A stretch of DNA of 64,000 bases from Eudoraea chungangensis (GTDB taxonomy: Bacteria > Bacteroidota > Bacteroidia > Flavobacteriales > Flavobacteriaceae), in assembly GCF_029360665.1 (NCBI RefSeq), contig NZ_JARDUB010000003.1:434001-498000 (forward strand), read 5' to 3'. The position numbers and the translations under genes were made by a program. Below the pieces are notes generated by a model, which did not search any database, was not told the DNA's origin, and saw only the letters and a program-made list of their open reading frames with translations. Shown here piece by piece: positions 18,362-26,285 of the stretch (position 1 is the first letter of the stretch; each line of letters begins with the position of its first letter).

Positions 18362-19042
18362 ATGAAATTAGACGGTGCTTGGGAAGAAAAGTTTGATGCT
18401 ATAGAAAACGACCACGTTTCCTCAAACCAAGAAACCCCAATGAGAAATGACGCATTTGTTTTAGATGATGATCAAAAAATTGAGCAAATCAAAAGGAATG
18501 TCCAGGAAATTATGCAAACCCTAGGATTAGACCTAACCGATGACAGTCTAAAAGGAACACCCTTGCGTGTTGCTAAAATGTATGTCAAAGAAATATTTGG
18601 AGGTTTACATCCTGACCGTAAACCTAAGTCATCCACATTCGACAATAAGTACAAATATGGCGAGATGTTGGTAGAGAAAAACATTACTGTCTATTCTACC
18701 TGTGAACATCATCTTTTGCCCATAGTGGGCAAGGCCCATATTGCGTATATTTCTAAAGGTACGGTAGTAGGGCTTTCCAAAATGAACAGGATAGTGGATT
18801 ATTACGCCAAACGTCCGCAAGTACAGGAAAGGCTTAATATTCAAATTGTAAAAGAGCTTCAAAAAGTTCTAGGAACCGAAGATGTTGCCTGCGTTATTGA
18901 TGCGAAACATTTATGTGTAAATTCCCGAGGGATCCGAGATGTAGACAGCAGTACCGTAACTGCAGAATACGGAGGTAAATTTAAAGAAGAATTTACAAGA
19001 AGAGAATTTCTAGACTATATCAACCTTGACACCAACTACTAA
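18362..19042 (+). CDS. folE: GTP cyclohydrolase I
   Basis: FolE opens the GTP ring to give 7,8-dihydroneopterin triphosphate, the first step of folate and tetrahydrobiopterin synthesis. The 226 residues end in the conserved tunnel-fold domain (about 40-222). Zinc ligands are visible in YSTCEHHLLP (Cys114, His117) and HLCVNSRGIRD (Cys185). The first ~35 residues are a variable extension. It leads a run of closely spaced genes; cysS begins 15 nt after its stop. folP, in the same pathway, is elsewhere in this window. Confidence 0.96.
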   Translation: MKLDGAWEEKFDAIENDHVSSNQETPMRNDAFVLDDDQKIEQIKRNVQEIMQTLGLDLTDDSLKGTPLRVAKMYVKEIFGGLHPDRKPKSSTFDNKYKYGEMLVEKNITVYSTCEHHLLPIVGKAHIAYISKGTVVGLSKMNRIVDYYAKRPQVQERLNIQIVKELQKVLGTEDVACVIDAKHLCVNSRGIRDVDSSTVTAEYGGKFKEEFTRREFLDYINLDTNY

Positions 19043-19057
19043 TCCGTTTACCCAATA

Positions 19058-20536
19058 ATGCATCTGAATAAAAACCAGCAATTAAGAGTTTACAACTCCC
19101 TTAGCGGCACTAAAGAATTATTTGTTCCCATAAATGAAGGTCATGTTGGCATGTATGTCTGTGGACCAACAGTTTATAGCAATGTGCACTTAGGTAATTG
19201 TAGAACATTTATGTCTTTTGATATGATTTTTAGATATCTAAGACATTTGGGTTACAAAGTTCGCTACGTCAGGAATATTACAGATGCCGGGCATTTGGAA
19301 GATGATGCAGACCATGGAGAGGACAAGATTTCCAAGAAAGCGCGACTGGAAAAAATTGAACCCATGGAGGTAGTTCAAAGGTATACGGTAGATTTTCATA
19401 CCATTTTGCAAAAGTTTAATTTTTTACCTCCCAGCATTGAGCCTACCGCTACTGGTCATATCATTGAACAAATGGAAATTATTAAGGAAATTCTTGCTAA
19501 AGGATATGCTTATGAAATAAATGGCTCTGTTTATTTTGACGTTAAAAAATTTAATACCGACTTTGACTACGGGAAATTAAGCGGAAGAAAATTGGAAGAT
19601 ATGATTTCCAATACTCGTGAATTAACCGCGCAAGACGAAAAAAGAAATCCTCAAGACTTTGCCCTCTGGAAAAAGGCAGAACCACAACATATAATGCGAT
19701 GGCCATCTCCTTGGGGGGATGGATTTCCTGGTTGGCATCTTGAATGTACCGCTATGAGCACCAAATATCTTGGGGAAGAATTTGATATTCACGGAGGAGG
19801 AATGGATTTAAAATTTCCACATCATGAATGTGAAATAGCGCAGGCAGAAGCCAGTAACGGACATTCCCCTGTTAAATACTGGCTGCATGCTAACATGCTT
19901 ACCCTAAACGGTAAGAAAATGGCAAAGTCTACGGGCAACAATATTCTTCCCGGAGAAATATTTAGTGGAGAAAACACCATTTTAAGTAAGGCTTTTACGC
20001 CTTCAGTGGTCCGTTTCTTTATGATGCAAGCGCACTATACCAGTATTCTTGACTTAAGTAATGAGGCCTTATTAGCATCGGAAAAGGGCTACCACAGACT
20101 TATGGAGGCTATTGAAAAAATAGAACTGCTCCCAACGGCAGAGACCTCTGATTTCAATGTTGTTTCGTGGAAACAAAAGTGTTACGATGCCATGAACGAT
20201 GACTTTAATACGCCAATTCTTATTGCTCAATTATTTGAGGCCGTAAAGCATATTAATCTTATTCATGCGGATAAAGAGAAGATTACAGGAGAAGATCTCG
20301 CCCTTCTAAAGGTTTCTATAAACGAATTTGTTTTCGACGTCTTGGGCATTGAAGCTAAATCTGGCAACGAGGGAGAAGCCGATAAACTTGATGGCGTTGT
20401 AGAATTACTGATAGAACTTCGAAACGACGCCAGAGCAAATAAAGACTTTGCAACTTCCGATAAAATTAGAGACCAATTGGCGAGTATGGGAATACAGTTG
20501 AAAGATGGCAAAGAAGGCACCACCTTTAGCCTTTGA
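19058..20536 (+). CDS. cysS: Cysteinyl-tRNA synthetase
   Basis: CysRS charges tRNA-Cys. The 492 residues carry the class I signatures: a HIGH-like motif in [19 protein letters not shown] (about residues 27-45, whose Cys is a zinc ligand) and KMAKSTGNN near 287. The zinc-binding Cys/His set WHLECTAMS and [10 protein letters not shown] is present. The C-terminal helical DALR-type region includes [19 protein letters not shown]. It is embedded between folE and yidD, with gaps of 15 and 19 nt. Confidence 0.96.
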   Translation: MHLNKNQQLRVYNSLSGTKELFVPINEGHVGMYVCGPTVYSNVHLGNCRTFMSFDMIFRYLRHLGYKVRYVRNITDAGHLEDDADHGEDKISKKARLEKIEPMEVVQRYTVDFHTILQKFNFLPPSIEPTATGHIIEQMEIIKEILAKGYAYEINGSVYFDVKKFNTDFDYGKLSGRKLEDMISNTRELTAQDEKRNPQDFALWKKAEPQHIMRWPSPWGDGFPGWHLECTAMSTKYLGEEFDIHGGGMDLKFPHHECEIAQAEASNGHSPVKYWLHANMLTLNGKKMAKSTGNNILPGEIFSGENTILSKAFTPSVVRFFMMQAHYTSILDLSNEALLASEKGYHRLMEAIEKIELLPTAETSDFNVVSWKQKCYDAMNDDFNTPILIAQLFEAVKHINLIHADKEKITGEDLALLKVSINEFVFDVLGIEAKSGNEGEADKLDGVVELLIELRNDARANKDFATSDKIRDQLASMGIQLKDGKEGTTFSL

Positions 20537-20555
20537 TTCTTGTTAATTGTAGCAG

Positions 20556-20789
20556 ATGGCTTTGTCGATCAAAAAAATTCTAATTTCTCCTTTTATTTTT
20601 CTAGTAAGGGTATATCAAAATCTTATTTCACCCTATCTGCCAGCTAGTTGCAGATACTCCCCTACCTGCTCACAGTACACCATTGAAGCTTTGAAAAAAC
20701 ACGGACTGTTTAAAGGCGGGCTACTTGCAATTAAGAGAATTGCCAGTTGTAACCCATGGGGTGGTAAAGGCTATGATCCGGTGCCCTGA
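20556..20789 (+). CDS. yidD: Membrane protein insertion efficiency factor YidD
   Basis: A 77-residue protein with an N-terminal amphipathic or hydrophobic stretch and the family core [20 protein letters not shown] followed by [11 protein letters not shown]. It ends [12 protein letters not shown], as YidD proteins do. YidD assists YidC-dependent insertion of inner-membrane proteins. It follows cysS by 19 nt and precedes lgt by about 140 bp. Confidence 0.95.
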   Translation: MALSIKKILISPFIFLVRVYQNLISPYLPASCRYSPTCSQYTIEALKKHGLFKGGLLAIKRIASCNPWGGKGYDPVP

Positions 20790-20931
20790 GAATAATATAA
20801 ATCGCAGTACATAAAATCTCATATCTTTTCTGATTATAGATTTATTCACAAAACTTTAGAATAAACTTAGGGTATCATTTAAGCTTTGGCTCCACTCTAT
20901 TTTCTTATATTAGCCTCTTAAAATCCTTCTT

Positions 20932-21900
20932 ATGTATTTTTTAGGTTTTACCTGGAATCCCGACGACACCCTATTTACATTGGGTATCCTTCAAATAAAA
21001 TATTATAACCTCTTATGGATTGCAGCCTTCGCCATAGGTTGGTTTATAATGAAAAAGATCTTCTTAAACGAAAAGAAATCTTTGGAGCAGTTAGATTCTC
21101 TTTTTATATATACCGTCGTAGCTACAATGTTGGGCGCTCGTTTGGGACATGTATTCTTTTATGATTGGGCTTATTATCAGAATCATATTGCAGAAATACT
21201 GCTTCCCATCAGAGAAAGAAGCGGAAGTACTTTATTCGGGATTATCAACGGTTATGAGTTTACAGGTTTTACAGGTTTGGCAAGTCATGGTGCCGCCATT
21301 GGAATAATTATTGGTATGTATCTATTTACTAAAAAACATACAGACATGACTATGTTATGGGTATTAGATAGGATAGTAATCCCCGTGTCTATAGGAGCCT
21401 TTTGTGTGCGTCTTGGGAACTTCTTTAATTCGGAAATAAATGGAAAGGTTACCGATGAAAATTTCATTTTAGCCACCAAATTCGTTAGAGATTCCGATGA
21501 TATGCCAGCCTCAGCGGTCTTGCAGCTAACCCAGGAGAAAACGATTAATGCGGCTTATGCAGCCTTAGAAAGTAATCCAAAATTTGCATCCTATTTGCAG
21601 GCAATACCCTATAGACATCCAGCGCAACTTTATGAAGGAATAGCATATATCTTTGTATTTGGAATATTGTACTATTTGTACTGGAAAACCGATAAAAAGA
21701 ATCAAGCTGGCTTTCTGTTCGGGTTGTTTTTAGTACTGCTATGGACGGTTAGATTTTTTGTTGAGTTTGTAAAGAAAAGTCAGGGTGGTTTTGAAGAATC
21801 TCTGGGTATCTTATCTACTGGCCAATGGTTGAGCATACCTTTTATTCTGGTAGGCTTTTATTTTATGTTTAAAAATAAAAAGTCTTCCCTAACTAATTAG
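20932..21900 (+). CDS. lgt: Prolipoprotein diacylglyceryl transferase
   Basis: Lgt attaches diacylglycerol from phosphatidylglycerol to the lipobox cysteine of prolipoproteins; many predicted lipoproteins in this window would be its substrates. The 322 residues are polytopic. Family motifs seen are GARLGHVFFYDW, the signature RLGNFFNSEINGK (about residues 160-172), and HPAQLYEG near 226, with the late helices around WTVRFFVEFVKK. A lineage-specific loop lies between the signature and HPAQ. The DUF192 gene follows 15 nt later. Confidence 0.96.
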   Translation: MYFLGFTWNPDDTLFTLGILQIKYYNLLWIAAFAIGWFIMKKIFLNEKKSLEQLDSLFIYTVVATMLGARLGHVFFYDWAYYQNHIAEILLPIRERSGSTLFGIINGYEFTGFTGLASHGAAIGIIIGMYLFTKKHTDMTMLWVLDRIVIPVSIGAFCVRLGNFFNSEINGKVTDENFILATKFVRDSDDMPASAVLQLTQEKTINAAYAALESNPKFASYLQAIPYRHPAQLYEGIAYIFVFGILYYLYWKTDKKNQAGFLFGLFLVLLWTVRFFVEFVKKSQGGFEESLGILSTGQWLSIPFILVGFYFMFKNKKSSLTN

Positions 21901-21915
21901 TGTTCGATTGAAGTT

Positions 21916-22407
21916 ATGAGAACATTTTGGCATAGATATATTTTTCTTTTATTTGGTCTTATCGTACTAAATGGTTGCGCAGAAGACACAAAAAGAAAGG
22001 TTGAGACGGCGGCTATTTCTTTTACTAAGGAAGGAGAATTGTCTTTGTATAAAGCTAATTCCGACTCTCTAATTAGCCAATACAATATTGAAATCGCCGA
22101 GTCGGATTATGAAACACAGACCGGTCTTATGTATAGGGATTCTATGAAAGAGAATGAAGCTATGCTATTTGTCTTTTCGGATCTTGCTTACCACTCTTTT
22201 TATATGAAGAATACCAAGATTCCTTTAGATATTCTCTTTATTGATGAGAATTTAAAGATTGTAAGTCTAAAAGAAAATGCACAGCCGTTTGATGAAACAG
22301 GTATTTCATCAGAATTCCCTGTGCAATATGTTTTAGAAATAAATGCAGGACAGTGTAAACTTCATAATATCTCGGTTGGGGATAGAATAATTTATACGCA
22401 ACTATAA
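21916..22407 (+). CDS. DUF192 family lipoprotein
   Basis: A 163-residue protein with a signal peptide and lipobox (LIVLNGC, Cys at about 22). The DUF192 domain (about 55-160) shows IEIAESDYETQTGLMYRD, MLFVFSDLAYHSFYMKNT, PLDILFIDENLKIVSL and the end VGDRI. The biochemical role of DUF192 is not established. It sits between lgt (15 nt) and the GNAT gene (1 nt), so the three are likely one transcript. Confidence 0.9.
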   Translation: MRTFWHRYIFLLFGLIVLNGCAEDTKRKVETAAISFTKEGELSLYKANSDSLISQYNIEIAESDYETQTGLMYRDSMKENEAMLFVFSDLAYHSFYMKNTKIPLDILFIDENLKIVSLKENAQPFDETGISSEFPVQYVLEINAGQCKLHNISVGDRIIYTQL

Positions 22408-22408
22408 G

Positions 22409-22936
22409 ATGCCCACCTCTCTTCTGCTCGAGAATCAAGAAAGTAAACGTCTCATTTACAGAAGAGTAAAACCCACTGATTTTAATTCTTGGTTACCATT
22501 CCACGAGGAACCTTTGAGCATGCAATACTTCGTTGGTAATATTCCAGAACCACAGGAAGCCTGTAAGGCTTGGTTCGACAAAGTATTTTACCGTTATACG
22601 AATAATTTAGGAGGACATAATGCCCTAATTTCAAAAAAGACGGGCAAGTTTATTGGCATGTGTGGGTTACTCGTACAAACCGTAGATAATATCCAAGAAT
22701 TAGAAATTGGCTATTCTATTTTACCGGAATATTGGCAAAAAGGATATGCCACAGAGGCAGCAAAGCAGTGTCGCTCATATGCACAAAAAAACAAATTATC
22801 GACCTCCTTGATTTCCATTATCCATAAAGACAATATAGGTTCTCAGAAGGTAGCAATTGCCAATAATATGTATTTAGATAAACACACCAATTACAAAGGT
22901 ATTCCCGTACATATATACAGAGTTAAGCTTAAATAA
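22409..22936 (+). CDS. GNAT acetyltransferase (RimJ/RimL-like)
   Basis: A 175-residue acyltransferase of the Acetyltransf_3 group. The acetyl-CoA-binding region is EIGYSILPEYWQKGYATEAA (about residues 108-127), followed by the SLISIIHKDNIGSQKVAIAN helix typical of RimJ/RimL relatives. The acceptor could be a protein N-terminus, an antibiotic or a small metabolite, and cannot be read from sequence. It begins 1 nt after the DUF192 stop. Confidence 0.85.
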   Translation: MPTSLLLENQESKRLIYRRVKPTDFNSWLPFHEEPLSMQYFVGNIPEPQEACKAWFDKVFYRYTNNLGGHNALISKKTGKFIGMCGLLVQTVDNIQELEIGYSILPEYWQKGYATEAAKQCRSYAQKNKLSTSLISIIHKDNIGSQKVAIANNMYLDKHTNYKGIPVHIYRVKLK

Positions 22937-22964
22937 TACTTTCCAAAGGGAGGAGATGAAATCC

Positions 22965-23060
22965 CTAATTAAACATAAAGTCTAAAAGAAAAACGAGGCC
23001 CATAATCAAACAAAGGCAAATAGTACAAGCCTGTATAATTTTAATAGTCCGCTTACTCAT
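22965..23060 (-). CDS. Candidate small membrane protein (31 residues)
   Basis: A short minus-strand frame in an otherwise empty gap. It encodes a positively charged start MSKRTIKIIQ, then a hydrophobic helix CTICLCLIMGLVFLLDFMFN, ending at TAG. The arrangement (charged N-terminus, single helix) is that of a small membrane protein. There is no homology evidence, and a chance AT-rich frame cannot be excluded. Confidence 0.35.
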   Translation of the reverse strand: MSKRTIKIIQACTICLCLIMGLVFLLDFMFN

Positions 23061-23169
23061 TGCTTAAATAAAATTTGTGGGGGAATTTATAAAGCTTTCG
23101 AAATTAAGGAATTAAAATAATATATCTCTTTTGTTTTTAAGCAAAAATGAAACATTTAAGAGCTTGTTC

Positions 23170-23177
23170 TATATTTG
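23170..23177 (+). promoter_or_regulatory. Bacteroidota -7 promoter element for the ABC ATPase gene
   Basis: TATATTTG matches TAnnTTTG exactly and lies 17 nt upstream of the ATG at 23194. Confidence 0.4.
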
Positions 23178-23193
23178 TTAAAACTCTATTTAA

Positions 23194-24453
23194 ATGTCTA
23201 TCTCTCCGAAAGGTCATAAGGCAATATTTTATACTAATCAATCTCAATATAACGACCTGGTAGAAGACCTACTAAAAGGAAAAAATCTTGCCAAAGAATT
23301 CAACTATTTACAGGGTCTTCAGGGGGCTCTATTCTCTAAAAGAATTCTTGACTACTTCATAGAAGAAGAAACCATTCACGATAAAAAGTGGCCTAGCCTC
23401 AACAAAGATCAGAGCTTGCTATCTATGAGTAGCGGGGAGCGAAAAAAAGCACTTCTGAATCATTTACTACAGACAAAACCCGAATACCTTATACTGATTA
23501 ACCCTCTAGACAATTTAGACCACGCTTCACAAAAAGATCTAATAACCCATTTGAAACTTCTATCCAAAACCAAATATATCTTACTCTTTATAAGTAGAAA
23601 AGCCGATCTACTTCCTTTTATTAACAGTTACTACCTTTTAAAAAGCAATACTTTTATTCCACTAGATGATTTATCCAAGATTAGTTTCAAAAAAACTCCT
23701 AGCTGGACGAATTCTATTCCGGAGGCACTGGATACAATTTCCTACAACCACACTAATCTTGTAAAACTAAATAAGGTAAGTGTAAGCTATGGGAGTTCTT
23801 CAATTTTGAACAATATAAACTGGAGGATTCGTCCAGGTGAATTTTGGAAACTATCCGGCCCAAATGGAAGTGGAAAAACCACACTCCTATCTATGATTAA
23901 CGGAGACAGTCCTAAGGCCTATGGACAAGACATTTATCTTTTGGGTTTTCAAAAAGGACAGGGGGAAAGTGTCTGGGATCTAAAGAAGTCTATGGGGTAT
24001 TTTACTCCAGCGATGATTGATCGCTTTAAGGGTTACCACACCTTGGAGAATATGATTATTTCCGGACTTTTCGATTCCATAGGTCTGTATATAAAACCTA
24101 GTAACGTGCATAGAAGGTTAGCATTAAAATGGTTACGACTGCTTGATATGGAGGATAAAAGAGATACTTACTTTCATAAACTAAGTCAAGGAGATAAACA
24201 TCTTATTATGTGTATACGAGCCATGATAAAACATCCTCCACTGCTTATTCTGGACGAGCCAACCTCGGGTCTCGATGATTCAAGTGCAAGGGCGGTAGTT
24301 GCGCTAACTAATAGAATGTCCGAAGAAAGTAATACGGCGATAATTTTTGTGTCTCATAGAGAGGAGCCACTGCTGAAGGCGAAATTAGAGTACGTCTTAG
24401 TCCCAACTAATAATGGATCCGAAGGAATAGTAAAGACTATTACTGAAAACTAA
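23194..24453 (+). CDS. Tandem ABC ATPase with a degenerate first domain (ModF-like)
   Basis: A soluble 419-residue protein with two ABC domains and no membrane segments. The first half (about 1-165) keeps a signature-like LSMSSGERKK but has no Walker A, and its Walker B region LILINPLDNLD lacks the catalytic Glu. The second half (about 190-415) has Walker A GPNGSGKTT, a weakened signature LSQGDKHL and Walker B LLILDEPTSGLD. So one nucleotide site (Walker motifs of domain 2 with the signature of domain 1) could work and the other cannot. It resembles ModF/PhrA-like ATPases. No permease or substrate-binding gene is nearby. Confidence 0.85.
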   Translation: MSISPKGHKAIFYTNQSQYNDLVEDLLKGKNLAKEFNYLQGLQGALFSKRILDYFIEEETIHDKKWPSLNKDQSLLSMSSGERKKALLNHLLQTKPEYLILINPLDNLDHASQKDLITHLKLLSKTKYILLFISRKADLLPFINSYYLLKSNTFIPLDDLSKISFKKTPSWTNSIPEALDTISYNHTNLVKLNKVSVSYGSSSILNNINWRIRPGEFWKLSGPNGSGKTTLLSMINGDSPKAYGQDIYLLGFQKGQGESVWDLKKSMGYFTPAMIDRFKGYHTLENMIISGLFDSIGLYIKPSNVHRRLALKWLRLLDMEDKRDTYFHKLSQGDKHLIMCIRAMIKHPPLLILDEPTSGLDDSSARAVVALTNRMSEESNTAIIFVSHREEPLLKAKLEYVLVPTNNGSEGIVKTITEN

Positions 24454-24544
24454 TTAAAAAATAGAATCCCTAAGACATAAGCCTATGCCTTTTCAAATTA
24501 AACACTACCTTTAAGAGATTTACCAGCCAAACCAACTTCCATTA

Positions 24545-25813
24545 ATGAAAAGCTATAAAGATAATAAATGGTACGTCCTTTTTATCTTGACCTTGGTATA
24601 TACCTTCAGTTTTATTGACAGACAAATACTAGTAATTCTCTCAGAACCTATTAAGAGTGAACTGGGCCTGTCCGATACGCAACTAGGCTTACTGACGGGC
24701 CTAGCCTTTGCCGCGCTCTACGTTATCCTTGGCTTACCCATAGCCCGAATTGCGGACAAAGGAAACAGAAAAAATATTATTGTAATCAGTATTAGTTTAT
24801 GGTCTTTTATGACCGCTATTTCAGGAGCTGTGAGTAGTTTTACCCAGCTACTATTGGCTAGAATTGGAGTTGGTATTGGAGAAGCGGGAGGTAGCCCTCC
24901 ATCCCACTCTATTATATCGGACTATTTTCCACCTAAAAAAAGGGCTACCGCCTTTGCTATATACTCGCTAGGAATATATATTGGAATTTTAATTGGATTT
25001 GTAATTGGAGGGTTTATAGCCAAACATTATGGTTGGCGGATAACCTTTTATACCATTGGAATTCCTGGATTGTTATTAGCTATTGTACTGTATTTTACGG
25101 TAAAAGAGCCTACAAAAGGGCAATTAGATTCCTTGAAATCGCATATTGAATTACCAACACTTAAACAAGTATACAAAATATTATTTGGTTATAAATCCTT
25201 TGTTTATGCTGCTCTGGGCACCGGTTTTATTGCTTTTGGGCAGTACGGCATAACTAATTTTCTACCTTCATTTCTTCAAAGAATTCACGGAATGGATCTG
25301 GCAGTAGCCGGCTATGTACTGGGATTAGTATTAGGAGTTGGTGGAGGTCTGGGAGTATTTCTTGGTGGTTATTTAAGCGATCGTCTTGGCCTTAAGGATC
25401 TTCGCTGGTATTTATGGGGTCCAATGATCAGTGGATTCCTGTCGCTAATTTTTGTCTTACTTCTTATTTTTAGTGATCAAATCATATGGGTAATAGCTGG
25501 GCTTTTCTTAACCGTTTTCTTCGCCAGTTTTTATTTGGCTCCCGTAATTGGAATAACACATAGTTTGGTAAATGCAAAAATGCGGGCCATTGCCTCATCC
25601 ATACTTTTCTTTATTTTAAACTTTATTGGATTAGGCTTTGGACCATTAACTATTGGCTTCCTCAGTGATAGCCTACAACCAGAATTTGGAGATCTTAGTT
25701 TGCGGTGGGCGTTTTGTATTGTCTTAGTAAGTGGATCTCTGGCCTCTGTATTTTTTGGTATGGCGGCTAAGCATTACCGCGCAGACCTCAAATCGTCTGG
25801 AGCTCTGCAATAG
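24545..25813 (+). CDS. MFS transporter, Spinster-like
   Basis: A 422-residue carrier with 12 predicted helices. The N-terminus FSFIDRQILVILSEPIKSEL and the following GLSDTQLGLLTGLAFAALYV, RIADKGNRKN and RIGVGIGEAGGSPPSHSII are characteristic of the Spinster (Spns) branch of the major facilitator superfamily. Bacterial members are poorly characterised; animal Spinsters move lysolipids. The substrate is unknown. It is 92 nt downstream of the ABC ATPase, possibly in one unit, but no functional link is evident. Confidence 0.85.
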   Translation: MKSYKDNKWYVLFILTLVYTFSFIDRQILVILSEPIKSELGLSDTQLGLLTGLAFAALYVILGLPIARIADKGNRKNIIVISISLWSFMTAISGAVSSFTQLLLARIGVGIGEAGGSPPSHSIISDYFPPKKRATAFAIYSLGIYIGILIGFVIGGFIAKHYGWRITFYTIGIPGLLLAIVLYFTVKEPTKGQLDSLKSHIELPTLKQVYKILFGYKSFVYAALGTGFIAFGQYGITNFLPSFLQRIHGMDLAVAGYVLGLVLGVGGGLGVFLGGYLSDRLGLKDLRWYLWGPMISGFLSLIFVLLLIFSDQIIWVIAGLFLTVFFASFYLAPVIGITHSLVNAKMRAIASSILFFILNFIGLGFGPLTIGFLSDSLQPEFGDLSLRWAFCIVLVSGSLASVFFGMAAKHYRADLKSSGALQ

Positions 25814-25931
25814 GTTTTAATAGTCTTTATAAAAGGCAAATTACATGACCTAAACTTTTGGAAAACAGATCACAATATTATTTTAAAAAAAAGATTTTTT
25901 TTATATTCCCTTTATTTTGAGCAAATTAGTT

Positions 25932-25939
25932 TACCTTTG
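25932..25939 (+). promoter_or_regulatory. Bacteroidota -7 promoter element for the cold-shock gene
   Basis: TACCTTTG matches TAnnTTTG exactly, 22 nt upstream of the ATG. A TTG at 25917-25919 is closer than the usual -33 spacing. Confidence 0.5.
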
Positions 25940-25960
25940 CGGCTAATTTAAATATATATC

Positions 25961-26152
25961 ATGAGTAACGGTACCGTAAAGTTTTTTAACAATACCAAAG
26001 GTTTTGGATTTATTACCCCAGAAGATGGTGATAAAGATGTGTTTGTACACGTAAGTGGGTTAACCCAAGATATCGCTGAAGGAGACAAAGTAAGCTATGA
26101 TCTTGAAGAAAGTCCAAAAGGATTGAACGCTGTAAATGTAGAAGTTATTTAA
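25961..26152 (+). CDS. Cold-shock domain protein
   Basis: A 63-residue single-domain nucleic-acid chaperone. RNP1 (KGFGFIT) and RNP2 (VFVHVS) are intact in the standard order, and it begins MSNGTVKFFNNTKGFGFI. CspA-family proteins bind single-stranded RNA and melt secondary structure. It is a monocistronic gene with its own promoter element and terminator. Confidence 0.96.
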   Translation: MSNGTVKFFNNTKGFGFITPEDGDKDVFVHVSGLTQDIAEGDKVSYDLEESPKGLNAVNVEVI

Positions 26153-26180
26153 TTTATAAAATTATAACTATTCAAGAGCA

Positions 26181-26206
26181 AAGGTCTGTCGAAATCGACA
26201 GACCTT
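26181..26206 (+). terminator. Intrinsic terminator of the cold-shock gene
   Basis: AAGGTCTGTCGA pairs perfectly with TCGACAGACCTT and is followed by a run of T. It lies about 30 nt after the stop codon. Confidence 0.9.
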
Positions 26207-26230
26207 TTTTTTTACAAAAGACATGAATAA

Positions 26231-26266
26231 AAAAGCGGCCAATTGATTTTTCAATTGGCCGCTTTT
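26231..26266 (-). terminator. Terminator of secDF (bidirectional)
   Basis: A perfect 16-bp stem (AAAAGCGGCCAATTGA with its complement, TTTT loop). The T-tract on the minus strand follows secDF, which ends at 26286; on the plus strand it backs up the cold-shock terminator. Confidence 0.9.
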
Positions 26267-26285
26267 ATTTTAACACTAGGACTTT

